Shown here piece by piece: positions 21,540-30,491 of a stretch of 64,000 nt of DNA. The DNA comes from Bacteroidota bacterium (lineage in GTDB: Bacteria; Bacteroidota; Bacteroidia; UKL13-3), in the NCBI GenBank assembly GCA_947477885.1, contig CANJUD010000011.1:55757-119756 (forward strand), written 5' to 3'. Positions within the stretch are counted from its first letter, which is position 1, and every line of letters starts with the position of its first letter. The notes under the pieces were generated by a model, which saw nothing but the letters and a program-made list of their open reading frames with translations, was not told where the DNA came from and searched no databases. The position numbers were made by a program, and so were the translations under genes.

Positions 21540-21570
21540 TTGTATAAATTCTATGTTTTTTGTATATTTG
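21540..21570 (+). promoter_or_regulatory. Promoter of the toxin-antitoxin cassette
   Basis: TATATTTG at 21563-21570 is a perfect -7 box; TTG at 21540-21542 lies 20 nt upstream as a possible -33 element. The ATG of the antitoxin follows after 19 nt. The promoter begins immediately inside the cassette, right after the left 68-bp repeat. Confidence 0.65.
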
Positions 21571-21589
21571 CTGAATAAAAAATAAGACC

Positions 21590-21787
21590 ATGAAGGCTAT
21601 AGTTATAAAACCTAAAAATCCATCGGAAATAAAATTTATATCTGAGCTATTAAAAAAGCTCGGTATTGCCGCCAACTCAATGGATATTGATGAGTTGGAA
21701 GATCAAGGCTTAGTCACTTTAATGAAAAAGGCCGACAGAAGTAAAAAGGTGAGCAGAGAAGAAATAATGAAAAAGCTTAAATCCTGA
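21590..21787 (+). CDS. Type II antitoxin (DUF2683-like)
   Basis: The 65-aa, highly charged protein (KAIVIKPKNPSEIKFISELL...VSREEIMKKLKS) has the size and pattern of antitoxins encoded before RelE/ParE toxins in Bacteroidota, with a short N-terminal strand and a helical C-terminus likely to wrap the toxin. Its stop is 1 nt before the toxin start, so translation is probably coupled. Such antitoxins neutralise the toxin and usually repress their own promoter. The assignment rests on position and pattern more than on a strong motif. Confidence 0.75.
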   Translation: MKAIVIKPKNPSEIKFISELLKKLGIAANSMDIDELEDQGLVTLMKKADRSKKVSREEIMKKLKS

Positions 21788-21788
21788 T

Positions 21789-22055
21789 ATGCAGGTTGAG
21801 TTTTTAGAACGATTTCATAAGGACTTGGACAAAATACAGGTTGCCCATGTAAAAGAAGTTGTCAGAAAAACAATATTAAAAGTTGAATCAGCAAATAGCC
21901 TGTCTGAATTAACCAATCTCAAAAAACTTTCTGGGCACAAGCACGCTTATCGAATAAAGATTGGAGATTATAGAATTGGTTTATATATTGAGAATTCAAT
22001 TGTTGAGTTTGCTAGGGTAATACACAGAAAAGATATATATAATGTTTTTCCGTGA
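21789..22055 (+). CDS. RelE/ParE-family toxin
   Basis: The 88-aa protein has the RelE/ParE fold pattern: an N-terminal strand (MQVEFLERFHKDLDKI), two helices, the conserved LSGHKHAYRIKIGDYRIGLY and a basic C-terminal strand (FARVIHRKDIYNVFP). YRIKIGDYRIG with the terminal RxIHRKDIY is typical of ribosome-dependent mRNA interferases of the RelE/HigB type. It forms a two-gene operon with the antitoxin and is the only other gene within the cassette framed by recF repeats. Confidence 0.88.
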   Translation: MQVEFLERFHKDLDKIQVAHVKEVVRKTILKVESANSLSELTNLKKLSGHKHAYRIKIGDYRIGLYIENSIVEFARVIHRKDIYNVFP

Positions 22056-22107
22056 ACAAAAGCGGTGCAATAAATCCCCGAATCTCTAATCCCAATACCT
22101 AAAATCC

Positions 22108-22175
22108 CACATGCACCTCAAACACCTCACCCTCCGCAATTTTAAAAACCATGCAGAACTTGTACTGGATTTTAG
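22108..22175 (+). repeat. 68-bp direct repeat, right copy: functional recF 5' end
   Basis: This is the copy now used by recF: CAC, the ATG at 22111 and the first codons. It matches 21470-21537 with two synonymous differences. The sequence just before it (22056-22107) differs from that before the left copy, so recF now has a new upstream region supplied by the cassette. Confidence 0.95.
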
Positions 22176-23199
22176 TGAGGGGGTGAACTGTATTACAGGA
22201 GCCAATGGCTCGGGTAAAACAAATATATTGGATGCTTTGCATTTCCTCAGTTTCACCAAAAGTTTTTTGATACACCAAGACCATCAGCTTGTGCGAGATG
22301 ATTGCGATTCTATGTTGCTAGAGGGTATATATGATAATAATAGTTTTGAGCAAACAGTACAAGTATTATTAAAGAAACCAGGACGCAAAACTTTTAAGGT
22401 AAATAACAATGCAGTGGGCAGATTGGGAAGTCATATCGGCATGCTGCCCTTGGTTCTTATTGCCCCACAAGATATATGGTTATTGCAAGAAGGAAGCAGT
22501 GAACGGCGCCGATTTATAGATATGGCTTTATGCCAATTGGACAAACAATACTTAAGCAATTTGAATTTATATAATAAAGCAGTTGAACATAGGAACCGTT
22601 TGCTTAAGCAAATGGAAAATAATATTCTTGATACAGAACAAGTAGAAAGTTTAAATAAAGTCATGATTCCTGCTGCAGAATATATATATAATAAACGAAC
22701 TTTATTTATTAAAGAATTTGTTCCATTTGTAGTAGATAGTTATCATACAATAAGTGGGGGAACTGAAGTGGCAGATATTATATATAATAGTCCGTTACAA
22801 CAAGGGAAATTAGGCACTTTGCTACAAAAATCTATTGAGAAAGACAAGATATTGCAACGCACATCGGTGGGTATTCATAAGGATGATTTAGAATTTTCCT
22901 TGAATAATTTCCCAGTAAAAACTCATGCTTCGCAAGGGCAGCAAAAAACATTTATTATAGCTCTAAAAATGGCGGTGTGTTATTATATATATTCGCAAAC
23001 TCATATATATCCAATATTGTTGCTCGATGATATATTTGAAAAACTTGATAATAGCCGTAGCATGGCTTTTCTGCAGATGGCCGCAAATAGTTATCCAGGC
23101 CAAGTAATCATCACAGATACACATATAGAACGTTGCAAAACGGCACTCGAACAAACTGGAAAAGAAGTTAATTATATTACCTTGCATACAAATGCGTAG
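22111..23199 (+). CDS. recF: DNA replication and repair protein RecF
   Basis: The 362-aa SMC-like ATPase carries Walker A GANGSGKT (residues 30-37), the segment LIAPQDIWLLQEGSSERRRF typical of RecF, the signature SQGQQKTF and Walker B LLLDDIFEKLD near the C-terminus. RecF with RecO and RecR loads RecA at single-strand gaps. It is complete even though its first 68 bp exist in a second copy 638 bp upstream. Expression may depend on readthrough from the toxin-antitoxin promoter, because no -7 box is visible in the 55 nt before it. It overlaps or abuts the next gene. Confidence 0.96.
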   Translation: MHLKHLTLRNFKNHAELVLDFSEGVNCITGANGSGKTNILDALHFLSFTKSFLIHQDHQLVRDDCDSMLLEGIYDNNSFEQTVQVLLKKPGRKTFKVNNNAVGRLGSHIGMLPLVLIAPQDIWLLQEGSSERRRFIDMALCQLDKQYLSNLNLYNKAVEHRNRLLKQMENNILDTEQVESLNKVMIPAAEYIYNKRTLFIKEFVPFVVDSYHTISGGTEVADIIYNSPLQQGKLGTLLQKSIEKDKILQRTSVGIHKDDLEFSLNNFPVKTHASQGQQKTFIIALKMAVCYYIYSQTHIYPILLLDDIFEKLDNSRSMAFLQMAANSYPGQVIITDTHIERCKTALEQTGKEVNYITLHTNA

Positions 23200-23242
23200 C
23201 TATCTATACAATAATGTTGAAATATTTACGTTTAATAAATTA

Positions 23243-24658
23243 ATGCGGCTATTTTACTTTTCTTTTAAAATCGTTGTTTGTTTATGGGTAAATGTCTCCT
23301 ATGCACAAGTGGTGAGCTTTAAGTATTTAATAGAGCAAACACCCGTTGTAAAAGTTCCCGTATATAAATATAGCCCTGGCGATATTATCAAAATACACAT
23401 GTCGTTTGCCAAGGCTGAAACAGATAGTAACTTGAGAAAAAACATACAGGCTATTCGCAATGGTATTATTGACCGCATAGATTTGGTATATACCCGCTTC
23501 AAACTCAATGATAGTTTTGACCAAAAAAAACTCAACACACAAAGATTGAAAAAACTATATACCATCCTTCCCGAAATATTTGATAATACCACAGCGGAAT
23601 GGAATATTATAGAACAACAAAATTGCCCCGACGAAAGCAGCAGCAAATTATTATATCATGGGTTTGTGTTCTACCTCACCCCGCCTTCTGAAATTTCTGC
23701 CAAATATTTTCTAAGTGACAGTATCCGAGATATAATAGGAGCAAGTAGTGAAGTAGATTTTATACTAAAATCAATTGCCAGAGGTACTGAAAAAGTGGAT
23801 GAAAAATATATCCCCTATCGTAAAAAAGCAATCAAACGAAAAATATTAGACACTACATACTCAGGAAAATTTTACCCCAATACAAATATACTTTACAAAG
23901 TAGGTGTGATGTTTAAAACGCCTGGCAATAAAGACAGAGAGGCAGAGTACGATGTTAAAACTAGATATATAAAAGACACAGTGATGGTGCGAAACGACTA
24001 TCATATTGGCAAGTTTAATTTTGCAATGGCGGGCTTGCGAGACAGTTCTTTGCCCATGATATTTGACCGCAACAAAACATGGAGCAATATGGTAGTGGTT
24101 GAAGATGTAACTGGAAGCATGTATACCTTTACCACGCAAATGTTTGTGTGGCGACGCATGCAAATTGACAGAGGAAAAATAAATAAATTTGTTTTTTTTA
24201 ACGATGGCGACGAACACCCCGATGGCCCGCCAGGAAAGACGGGAGGTATTTATTGTATAGAAAGTGATTCTATAAACAAAGTAGAAAAACTTGCTTTCCG
24301 TGCCATGGAAAAAGGCAGCGGCGGCCAAGTACCCGAAGGAGATATTGAAGCGATATTAAAAGCACAAGACCAATTTCGTACTGTAACTGATATTATACTC
24401 ATTGCCGACAATTTCGCAAGAGTGAGAGATTTGCAGTTACTATCATTGGTTAAAAAACCGATACATATAATTGTGTGTGGCGTAACCAACCGGAAAGTTT
24501 TGTTTGATTATATAAAAATAGCCCAAGCCACAAATGGCTCTATACATACTTCTGAAAAAGATTATAACAATATAGGCGATGCCCTAAGTAAAGGTGTAGT
24601 GGAAATAGGCAAACTAAACTATATGAGTGTGAAAGGTAAACTTACTTTGGTGAAATAA
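23243..24658 (+). CDS. Secreted protein with vWA-like domain
   Basis: About 471 aa. A signal peptide (LFYFSFKIVVCLWVNVSYA) supports the ATG at 23243 rather than the longer frame from 23192, which would overlap recF. The C-terminal third contains DVTGSMYTF, a metal-site DxTGS motif, then NKFVFFNDGDEHPDGPPGK, VTDIILIADNFARV and IHIIVCGVTN, the strand order of a von Willebrand A domain. The N-terminal 300 residues are unrecognised. It is presumably periplasmic or on the cell surface. Confidence 0.7.
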   Translation: MRLFYFSFKIVVCLWVNVSYAQVVSFKYLIEQTPVVKVPVYKYSPGDIIKIHMSFAKAETDSNLRKNIQAIRNGIIDRIDLVYTRFKLNDSFDQKKLNTQRLKKLYTILPEIFDNTTAEWNIIEQQNCPDESSSKLLYHGFVFYLTPPSEISAKYFLSDSIRDIIGASSEVDFILKSIARGTEKVDEKYIPYRKKAIKRKILDTTYSGKFYPNTNILYKVGVMFKTPGNKDREAEYDVKTRYIKDTVMVRNDYHIGKFNFAMAGLRDSSLPMIFDRNKTWSNMVVVEDVTGSMYTFTTQMFVWRRMQIDRGKINKFVFFNDGDEHPDGPPGKTGGIYCIESDSINKVEKLAFRAMEKGSGGQVPEGDIEAILKAQDQFRTVTDIILIADNFARVRDLQLLSLVKKPIHIIVCGVTNRKVLFDYIKIAQATNGSIHTSEKDYNNIGDALSKGVVEIGKLNYMSVKGKLTLVK

Positions 24659-24669
24659 GTACTTATATA

Positions 24670-25770
24670 TTAACACAATTCGTAATACTTCCCTGGCATA
24701 GCCCTCACCAATGATTTCATTTCCAAATCGAGCAAGGTAAAAGTGAAGGTATGCGATTGCATTTCGAGCAATGAGGCTAACTGATCTATATGTAGTTTTT
24801 TGTGTTCGTTGAGCAGTTGAACGATGCTAAGTTCATGAGGTAATAAGTCTTCAAATAGTTTTGATTGAGGTTTTGTATTCCCACTTTCCAATCCCCATTT
24901 TAAATAATTTGCTATATCAGCTGCACAATCTAACATCATTGCATGTCCATTTTTTATCAGTGAATTACAACCCATAGAATATTTCCCATCAAACGGACCT
25001 GGTAAAGCAAATATCGGTTTTTTGTATTCGCTTGCATACTCTACCGTTATCATACTTCCGCCGCCTTCTCCACTTTCTACCACTACCAGTGCATCACTTA
25101 ATGCAGCAACGATTCTGTTACGTTCAGGGAAATTATTTCTATCTGGTATTTCATCTTTGGGATACTCGGTAAGTAAGCCTCCATGCTCTATCATTTTGGC
25201 TGCAATACTTTTATGCTGCCCTGGATATATAGTTTTTAAACCATTACCCAAAACTCCTATTGTAGGTAACCCATTTTTAATTGCAGCTTTATGCGCTGCT
25301 ATATCAATTCCATAAGCAAGTCCACTAATTATAGTGCATCCGAATGGTTGTAATTCAGCAACTAATTTCTCAGTGAAACGTTTTCCATAATCTGTTGCAT
25401 CACGCGTGCCCACAATGCCTACACTAAAATTACTATTCAAGCAATCTGTACCTTTATAATACAATAACAATGGGCTTTGATCATATTTTTTTAAGCGTGA
25501 AGGATAACCTTCATCTGTATAAAATACCACTTTAATATCATGCTTTTCAGCAAAAGCTAGTTCTCCACTAACCCAATCAAAATTATCAAAATGTATGATA
25601 GAATTTGCCGTTACTTCGCCAATATTAGGCACTCGCTCTAATTGTTTTTTTTTAGCCTTAAATATTTCTGCAGCTGAACCAAAATAACTGAACAAGGTTT
25701 TGCCAAGTATAGGCCCCACATTGGGAACAGAAGTAAGAGCAAGTCTATAATATAATTCTTCGTCGGCCAT
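24670..25770 (-). CDS. dprA: DNA-processing protein DprA
   Basis: About 366 aa: an N-terminal HhH/SAM-like region (ALTSVPNVGPILGKTLFSYF), the DprA Rossmann core with SVGIVGTRDATDYGKR, ISGLAYGIDIAAHKAAI, GVLGNGLKTIYPGQHK and VVVESGEGGGSMITVEYA, and a C-terminal winged helix (about 310-366). It protects incoming single-stranded DNA and loads RecA during natural transformation. The ATG at 25770 is chosen because the -7 box TATTTTTG (25793-25786) would overlap the alternative TTG start at 25788. Confidence 0.95.
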   Translation of the reverse strand: MADEELYYRLALTSVPNVGPILGKTLFSYFGSAAEIFKAKKKQLERVPNIGEVTANSIIHFDNFDWVSGELAFAEKHDIKVVFYTDEGYPSRLKKYDQSPLLLYYKGTDCLNSNFSVGIVGTRDATDYGKRFTEKLVAELQPFGCTIISGLAYGIDIAAHKAAIKNGLPTIGVLGNGLKTIYPGQHKSIAAKMIEHGGLLTEYPKDEIPDRNNFPERNRIVAALSDALVVVESGEGGGSMITVEYASEYKKPIFALPGPFDGKYSMGCNSLIKNGHAMMLDCAADIANYLKWGLESGNTKPQSKLFEDLLPHELSIVQLLNEHKKLHIDQLASLLEMQSHTFTFTLLDLEMKSLVRAMPGKYYELC

Positions 25771-25785
25771 AAAATATTTGGCCCA

Positions 25786-25813
25786 CAAAAATATAATTCA
25801 TCAACCTAGCCAA
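25786..25813 (-). promoter_or_regulatory. dprA promoter
   Basis: Minus strand: TTG (25813-25811), a 17-nt spacer, then TATTTTTG (25793-25786), 15 nt before the ATG at 25770. Confidence 0.55.
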
Positions 25814-25866
25814 CGATTGTTTTTAATCACATTCAATATACACCTTATTCACTTTTTCAGTAAATA

Positions 25867-26856
25867 CTAAACTTCCACGCCTTCGTAATGGCTAGAAACT
25901 TCATCTAATATATACAAGACGGCATCACTGTCTCTGGCTTCTACCAGGCGGCTACGGAAGGGTTTGAAATTTTCTAACCCTTTAAAATAAGGAGCGTAGT
26001 GTCGCCTCATTTCTACAATACCTTCCCAAGCCCCTTTCCATCTAATAGAAAACTCAAGATGTGTTCGGCAAGTTTCTACCCGCTCGGCAATACTGGGTGG
26101 TTCAGGTATTATTCCTGTTTTTAAATAGGTTTTTATTTGATTAAATATCCACGGATTTCCAATACTTGCTCTACCAATCATAATACCATCAACTCCATAA
26201 GTATTTTTATATTCCAATGCTTTTTGAGGGGTATCGATATCGCCATTACCAAATATCGGAATTCTAATTCTGGGATTACTTTTAATCTTCGCTATCAATT
26301 CCCAATTCGCACTACCCTTATACATTTGTACCCTTGTGCGGCCATGTATTGTGAGTGCTTGTATACCTATATCCTGCAAGCGTTCAGCGACTTCTTCTAT
26401 ATTTTTCGTGCTGTCGTCCCATCCCAATCGCGTTTTTACGGTTACAGGTAAGTGGGTTGCTTTCACCATGGCTGAAGTCATCTCAACCATTTTGGGAATA
26501 TCGCGAAGCAACGCTGCACCCGCTCCTTTGCAAGCTACATTTTTTACAGGGCATCCATAATTAATATCTACCAAATCTGGATTGGCTTGTGTGGCAATTA
26601 TTGCACACTCACGCATCGTTTCTATTTCAGAACCAAACAATTGTATACCAATCGGTCTTTCATATTCAAATATATCGAGCTTGTGTGTACTTTTTGCTGC
26701 ATTGCGAATCAAGCCTTCGCTACTGATAAATTCAGTATACATCAAATCCGCCCCATGTTGTTTGCACACATAGCGGAATGGCGGATCACTCACATCTTCC
26801 ATAGGTGCTAGTAATAATGGGAACTCGCCCAATTCTATGTTTGCTATCTTTACCAA
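25867..26856 (-). CDS. dusB: tRNA-dihydrouridine synthase
   Basis: The 329-aa flavoenzyme has the Dus TIM barrel: FPLLLAPMEDVSDPPFR at the N-terminus, VDINYGCPVKNVACKGAGAA with the catalytic cysteine, VKTRLGWDDS, LTIHGRTRVQMYKGSANW and PIFGNGDIDTP, followed by the C-terminal helical domain. It reduces uridines in the tRNA D-loop with NADPH. No ATG fits; the frame starts at TTG (26856) or possibly ATT (26859), and a TATTTTTG box ends only 7-10 nt upstream, so a nearly leaderless mRNA with a non-AUG start is likely. Confidence 0.95.
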   Translation of the reverse strand: MVKIANIELGEFPLLLAPMEDVSDPPFRYVCKQHGADLMYTEFISSEGLIRNAAKSTHKLDIFEYERPIGIQLFGSEIETMRECAIIATQANPDLVDINYGCPVKNVACKGAGAALLRDIPKMVEMTSAMVKATHLPVTVKTRLGWDDSTKNIEEVAERLQDIGIQALTIHGRTRVQMYKGSANWELIAKIKSNPRIRIPIFGNGDIDTPQKALEYKNTYGVDGIMIGRASIGNPWIFNQIKTYLKTGIIPEPPSIAERVETCRTHLEFSIRWKGAWEGIVEMRRHYAPYFKGLENFKPFRSRLVEARDSDAVLYILDEVSSHYEGVEV

Positions 26857-26866
26857 AATATTTATG

Positions 26867-26874
26867 CAAAAATA
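26867..26874 (-). promoter_or_regulatory. dusB -7 box
   Basis: Minus-strand TATTTTTG, perfect match to TAnnTTTG, 10 nt before the TTG start codon. Confidence 0.5.
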
Positions 26875-26958
26875 AGCTATATACTTTAGTGTAAAAAGTT
26901 AATGGCTTTATCACTGAAACAAAAAACTTATATTTGCTATCAAAACACATTCAATAAT

Positions 26959-27393
26959 ATGAAAAAACTTCTTTTTAGTATGGTAGTTTTTATAGCATTA
27001 CTTATGATAAGCTGCCCAGCAAAAGCTCAATCAAATCCCAAGTTCAAAAATTTTACTTTGGTTGACAGTTTTAGCGAAGGGCTTGCCTTTGCTGCCATCC
27101 TATAGTATTATGCTGACAAAACAAATACAGATACATTTTATAATACTGTTGGCTATATTGATACTGCGGGCAAATGGGTGATTAAACTTCCTTTCAAACT
27201 CACCAATTTATATATGGGTTGCTATTTTAAAGGTGGACTATTTAAAAATGGAAAAGCATTGATGGGTATGGCTGAAAATGGTTTCGATTGCAATTGCAGT
27301 GCGATGATAGAAGTGGACAAGAAAAATAAAATACGTTTGGTATCGGGCCAAGTGTTCGACCCGAAAAATAACCCAATAACAATCCTTAAATAA
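26959..27393 (+). pseudogene. Secreted WG-repeat protein interrupted by a stop
   Basis: A signal peptide (MKKLLFSMVVFIALLMISC) leads into FTLVDSFSEGLAFAAIL, then TAG at 27103-27105, and the same frame continues YYADKTNTDTFYNTVGYIDT and on to 27393. FSEGLAF...GYIDTAGKWVIK is the WG (KWG) repeat pattern. A TATATTTG box (26929-26936) stands before it. Either one nonsense mutation (for example from TTG or CAG) or suppressed readthrough separates the two halves. It is short compared with the intact WG-repeat protein at 40758. Confidence 0.75.
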
Positions 27394-27527
27394 GTAACTT
27401 TGAACTCCCGTATCCGTAGATATAAAATATCTGACTAAAAACATTTTACTATTTTATTTGGATTATATGCAGCATATTTGCGTATTCGATTGTTTTATTT
27501 ATATCATTCAAATCAAAAGAACAGAAC

Positions 27528-28097
27528 ATGGTAAATGAAAAAGAGACCATAGCCCGCTGTCTCGACGGAGACAGGCAGGCTCAAAAGGCCATTTACGAAA
27601 ATTATTGCGGCAAGATGCTCGGTGTTTGTTTTCGCTATTTGAGAACAATCGAAGATGCTGAAGATGTTTTGCAAGATGCTTTCATTAGGGCTTTTTCCAA
27701 TATTCACCAGTATCGATACGACGGCTCGTTTGAAGCTTGGTTACGGAAATTAATGGTCAATACAGCTTTAAACCATTTACACAAGAACCGCAGATTAAAA
27801 GAACAATTGGAACTTGAGGCAGTTGAATATTATATATCTGAAGATGTAGAAACCGATGCCCAGCTCCACGCCAAAGATATTTTTGAAACCCTAAAAGCCT
27901 TGCCCGATGGGTATCGCACGGTTATCAATTTATACTCTATCGAAGGCTATTCACATAAAGAAATTGGTGAAATATTAGGCATCAATGAAAGTACCTCGAG
28001 GTCGCAATATACCAGAGCTAGAATGCTTTTGGCTAGATTACTAACCGCAAAAGGTCGGATTGCCACTTCACATAATAATGGTAAAATTGTTTTTTAA
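27528..28097 (+). CDS. RNA polymerase sigma factor, ECF type
   Basis: The 189-aa protein shows sigma-70 region 2 (ENYCGKMLGVCFRYLRTIED, AEDVLQDAFIRAFSNIHQY) and region 4 (LPDGYRTVINLYSIEGYSHK, then EIGEILGINESTSRSQYTRA), with a short linker. It directs RNA polymerase to a small regulon and belongs to the Bacteroidota ECF group encoded beside membrane-anchored partners. The two following genes (9 nt, then a 23-nt overlap) share an N-terminal motif and are its likely anti-sigma/reporter partners. Confidence 0.93.
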   Translation: MVNEKETIARCLDGDRQAQKAIYENYCGKMLGVCFRYLRTIEDAEDVLQDAFIRAFSNIHQYRYDGSFEAWLRKLMVNTALNHLHKNRRLKEQLELEAVEYYISEDVETDAQLHAKDIFETLKALPDGYRTVINLYSIEGYSHKEIGEILGINESTSRSQYTRARMLLARLLTAKGRIATSHNNGKIVF

Positions 28098-28106
28098 AAA
28101 GATACA

Positions 28107-28301
28107 ATGATGCAAAATCAAATTACAGTAGAAGAACGTGATATTTTCGACCAAATGCTAAAACAGTTGGGCGAAAATCTTGATGTTACTCCAAAAGGAA
28201 TTGGTTGGGACAAAATAAATATCGAGCTTAAACCTATTATAGAAAACCAAAAGAATACCCCCAAACGAACCAAAGATCATGCAAGCCAGCAGGCCAGATA
28301 A
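28107..28301 (+). CDS. Small cytoplasmic protein, possible anti-sigma fragment
   Basis: 64 aa, no signal peptide or membrane segment. The segment IFDQMLKQLGENLDVTPKGI then GWDKI repeats the pattern FDxML...P...W..I seen at the beginning of the next gene (NFDDMLHNASGRNEYKPTQK then VWKGI). This pattern is typical of the cytoplasmic N-terminus of proteins encoded after ECF sigma factors in Bacteroidota. It overlaps the next gene by 23 nt. It may be a stand-alone sigma-binding module produced by a partial duplication. Confidence 0.65.
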   Translation: MMQNQITVEERDIFDQMLKQLGENLDVTPKGIGWDKINIELKPIIENQKNTPKRTKDHASQQAR

Positions 28302-29367
28302 TTTCGACGATATGCTTCACAACGCCTCGGGGCGTAATGAATACAAACCCACCCAAAAGGTGTGGAAAGGTATTGCTGCACATTTTGACAAGGTTGATCG
28401 TAATCGCAGAATATGGCAGGCTAGCATTTTTGCTGCTTTCACTTTACTTTGCACATTCTCTGCATTGTATTATAATAGTAAATCAGATATGCCAATAGCT
28501 AATAATTTATCTCAACTTAAAGGGCGAGAAATTTTCGAGAACAAGATATCCGAAAAACAAACCACAACAAATATTCATACCCCCTTTATTGTTTCATATT
28601 ATAGAAATAATATAATACCAAAATCTCTTACCCCTAATCCTGATATTATAGACGAATCGAACGCTGATAATAAAGTTGAATTGTTATCCTCAATTAAAAA
28701 ATATAATATAGAACAGCTAAATACAACACAAACTATTATAGAACCTGTTGCTCAATACAAGCCTATTAGAAAACCTTCAAAAAAATCTCAACATAATAAT
28801 TGGCAACTTGGTTTTAACGTCGGCTATTCAAATAGTAGCCCAATAGGGGCAGCTAGTCCCGATGTGAATCTCCTCCCCTTGCACTCACTTCAAATAGGAA
28901 GCAGTATTGGTTATCATATAACAAAAAATGTATCTATAAATTCTGGAATCAATGCTTATAAAATTGGAGTTTCATATTATTTCAATACGCTGAATTCTTC
29001 AACTAATTTTGTTGAGAGAAAAAATAATTCTGATATATATACAAATAGTTTTTGGGTAGCTGAAATTCCTTTGAGTGTTAATTATAATGGTACCTTTAAA
29101 AACAAGTGGGGATATACATTTGGAGTAGGTGCAGCTGCTCAATACAAATTGCCTTCACATTCAAACGATGGTGGTTATCATATAATGAACTATGGTAGAG
29201 AAGTAAATGGGGTGTATTTGTTGAACGCTAAAATTACAAAAGAATTTAAAAACTATAAAATTGCATTAGGTACCACACCCAAGTATCAAATGCTCTATAC
29301 AAACCATAATGGGAACTATAGGTTTCGACAAACAGGGGCAGAACTCAGTATCGGATTCAAATTATAA
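28279..29367 (+). CDS. Membrane-spanning anti-sigma-like protein with beta-barrel C-terminus
   Basis: 362 aa in three parts: a cytoplasmic N-terminus (about 1-48) with the FDDML...W..I motif, one transmembrane helix (about 50-70; WQASIFAAFTLLCTFSALYY), a low-complexity periplasmic linker (about 70-175), and an outer-membrane-beta-barrel-like C-terminal domain (about 180-362; WQLGFNVGYSNSSPIGAASP, alternating amphipathic strands to the final FRQTGAELSIGFKL). The layout would let a single chain connect the outer membrane with a cytoplasmic sigma factor. That role is inference from order and topology. Confidence 0.75.
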   Translation: MQASRPDNFDDMLHNASGRNEYKPTQKVWKGIAAHFDKVDRNRRIWQASIFAAFTLLCTFSALYYNSKSDMPIANNLSQLKGREIFENKISEKQTTTNIHTPFIVSYYRNNIIPKSLTPNPDIIDESNADNKVELLSSIKKYNIEQLNTTQTIIEPVAQYKPIRKPSKKSQHNNWQLGFNVGYSNSSPIGAASPDVNLLPLHSLQIGSSIGYHITKNVSINSGINAYKIGVSYYFNTLNSSTNFVERKNNSDIYTNSFWVAEIPLSVNYNGTFKNKWGYTFGVGAAAQYKLPSHSNDGGYHIMNYGREVNGVYLLNAKITKEFKNYKIALGTTPKYQMLYTNHNGNYRFRQTGAELSIGFKL

Positions 29368-29382
29368 ATTATATATAATATC

Positions 29383-30362
29383 ATAAAAAAACTAAGTATC
29401 TTATTTCTCACCATTGCCAACCTTATTTTTTGGGGTTGCAATAAAACTTGTACTATTAATTATACATACAAGGTGTTCACACCTATTTAAAAAGGTTGGG
29501 CCGAAATTCGAAATTCATCTGGAAGCACCCAACCACACCAACTAAAAAATATTGGCAATAGTAGTATTGGGCAACCGATTATATTTGGTTGAAGTAGATA
29601 AAGTTATTCATGTCCTTGACAATATAAATGTGGGGCAGCAAATCATTCTTGCATTTATGGCAACAACTTCTTCAATTACCCAGTCAGCTAGCTCAGCAGG
29701 AACATACACAAAAACAGAAGTGCCTCAAGTTATCAGCAGCAGCTTTAGTCGCAGTGCATCTATTGGTAATTATATATATTCTTTGGTAAATACTCAATTA
29801 TATGTTTTCCATAATACCAATGACCTCAAAGCAAAAATGACTTTAAAAAATGACAATGTGGAGACCATACAAGCTGCAAATGGAAATTTATTTATAGGCA
29901 GCGAAACAGGAATGTCGATATATGATTGTAGCAAACCTGAAAGCCCAAAGCAAGCTGGGAATTTTGAACATGTACAAAGCAATGACCCTGTTGTTGCAGA
30001 AGGCACAAATGCATTTATTAGCACACGCAGAGCCAATGGTTCTGGCTTTAATGAATTAAATGCTGTAGATATTACCAACATATATTCACCTCGACCACTT
30101 GGCAGACAAACACTTACAGGCCCTTATGGACTAGCCGTAAATAGTGGTAGTATATATATGCGATGGCAGTGCTGGCCTTCGTTTATACAAATTCCAAAAC
30201 ACATCGCTAAGCAAAGTTAAAGATATATCAACTGCATCTGCGTTTAACATTATACATTATACCAACAACCTTTTGGTAAAAGGAAATGATGGATTATATT
30301 TTTATAATGCCACACAAAAAGAAAACTCCCAAATTGTTGGCAAAATATTATTTGCAAAGTAA
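29383..30362 (+). pseudogene. LVIVD-repeat lipoprotein, broken by stop and frameshifts
   Basis: The frame at 29383 reads IKKLSILFLTIANLIFWGCN (lipobox-like, initiator ATG changed to ATA), continues YKVFTPI, stops at about 29488, resumes KGWAEIRNSSG, then shifts frame near 29550 into LGNRLYLVEVDKVIHVLDN. A long open part (to about 30160) includes GNLFIGSETGMSIYDCSKPE, an LVIVD-type repeat, and a second frameshift near 30155-30170 leads to VYICDGSAGLRLYKFQNTS and GNDGLYFYNATQKE. Intact relatives are outer-surface lipoproteins of beta-propeller type. At least three independent lesions argue for genuine decay. Confidence 0.8.
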
Positions 30363-30385
30363 TATTTAACTAAAATATCTTTATT

Positions 30386-30414
30386 AAAGGCTTGCACATG
30401 CAGGCCTTTTTTTA
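30386..30414 (+). terminator. Rho-independent terminator
   Basis: AAAGGCTTGCA pairs with TGCAGGCCTTT (one G-T) across a 2-nt loop and is followed by a run of T. It lies 24 nt after the LVIVD pseudogene. Confidence 0.85.
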
Positions 30415-30476
30415 TATCAGCTTGCTGTTATAAACAGATATGCATATCTTGTTTAATATGATATATAAAGTCAACT

Positions 30477-30484
30477 TAACTTTG
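30477..30484 (+). promoter_or_regulatory. gldC -7 box
   Basis: TAACTTTG is a perfect TAnnTTTG match, 7 nt before the ATG of gldC. Confidence 0.5.
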
Positions 30485-30491
30485 CAGTATT

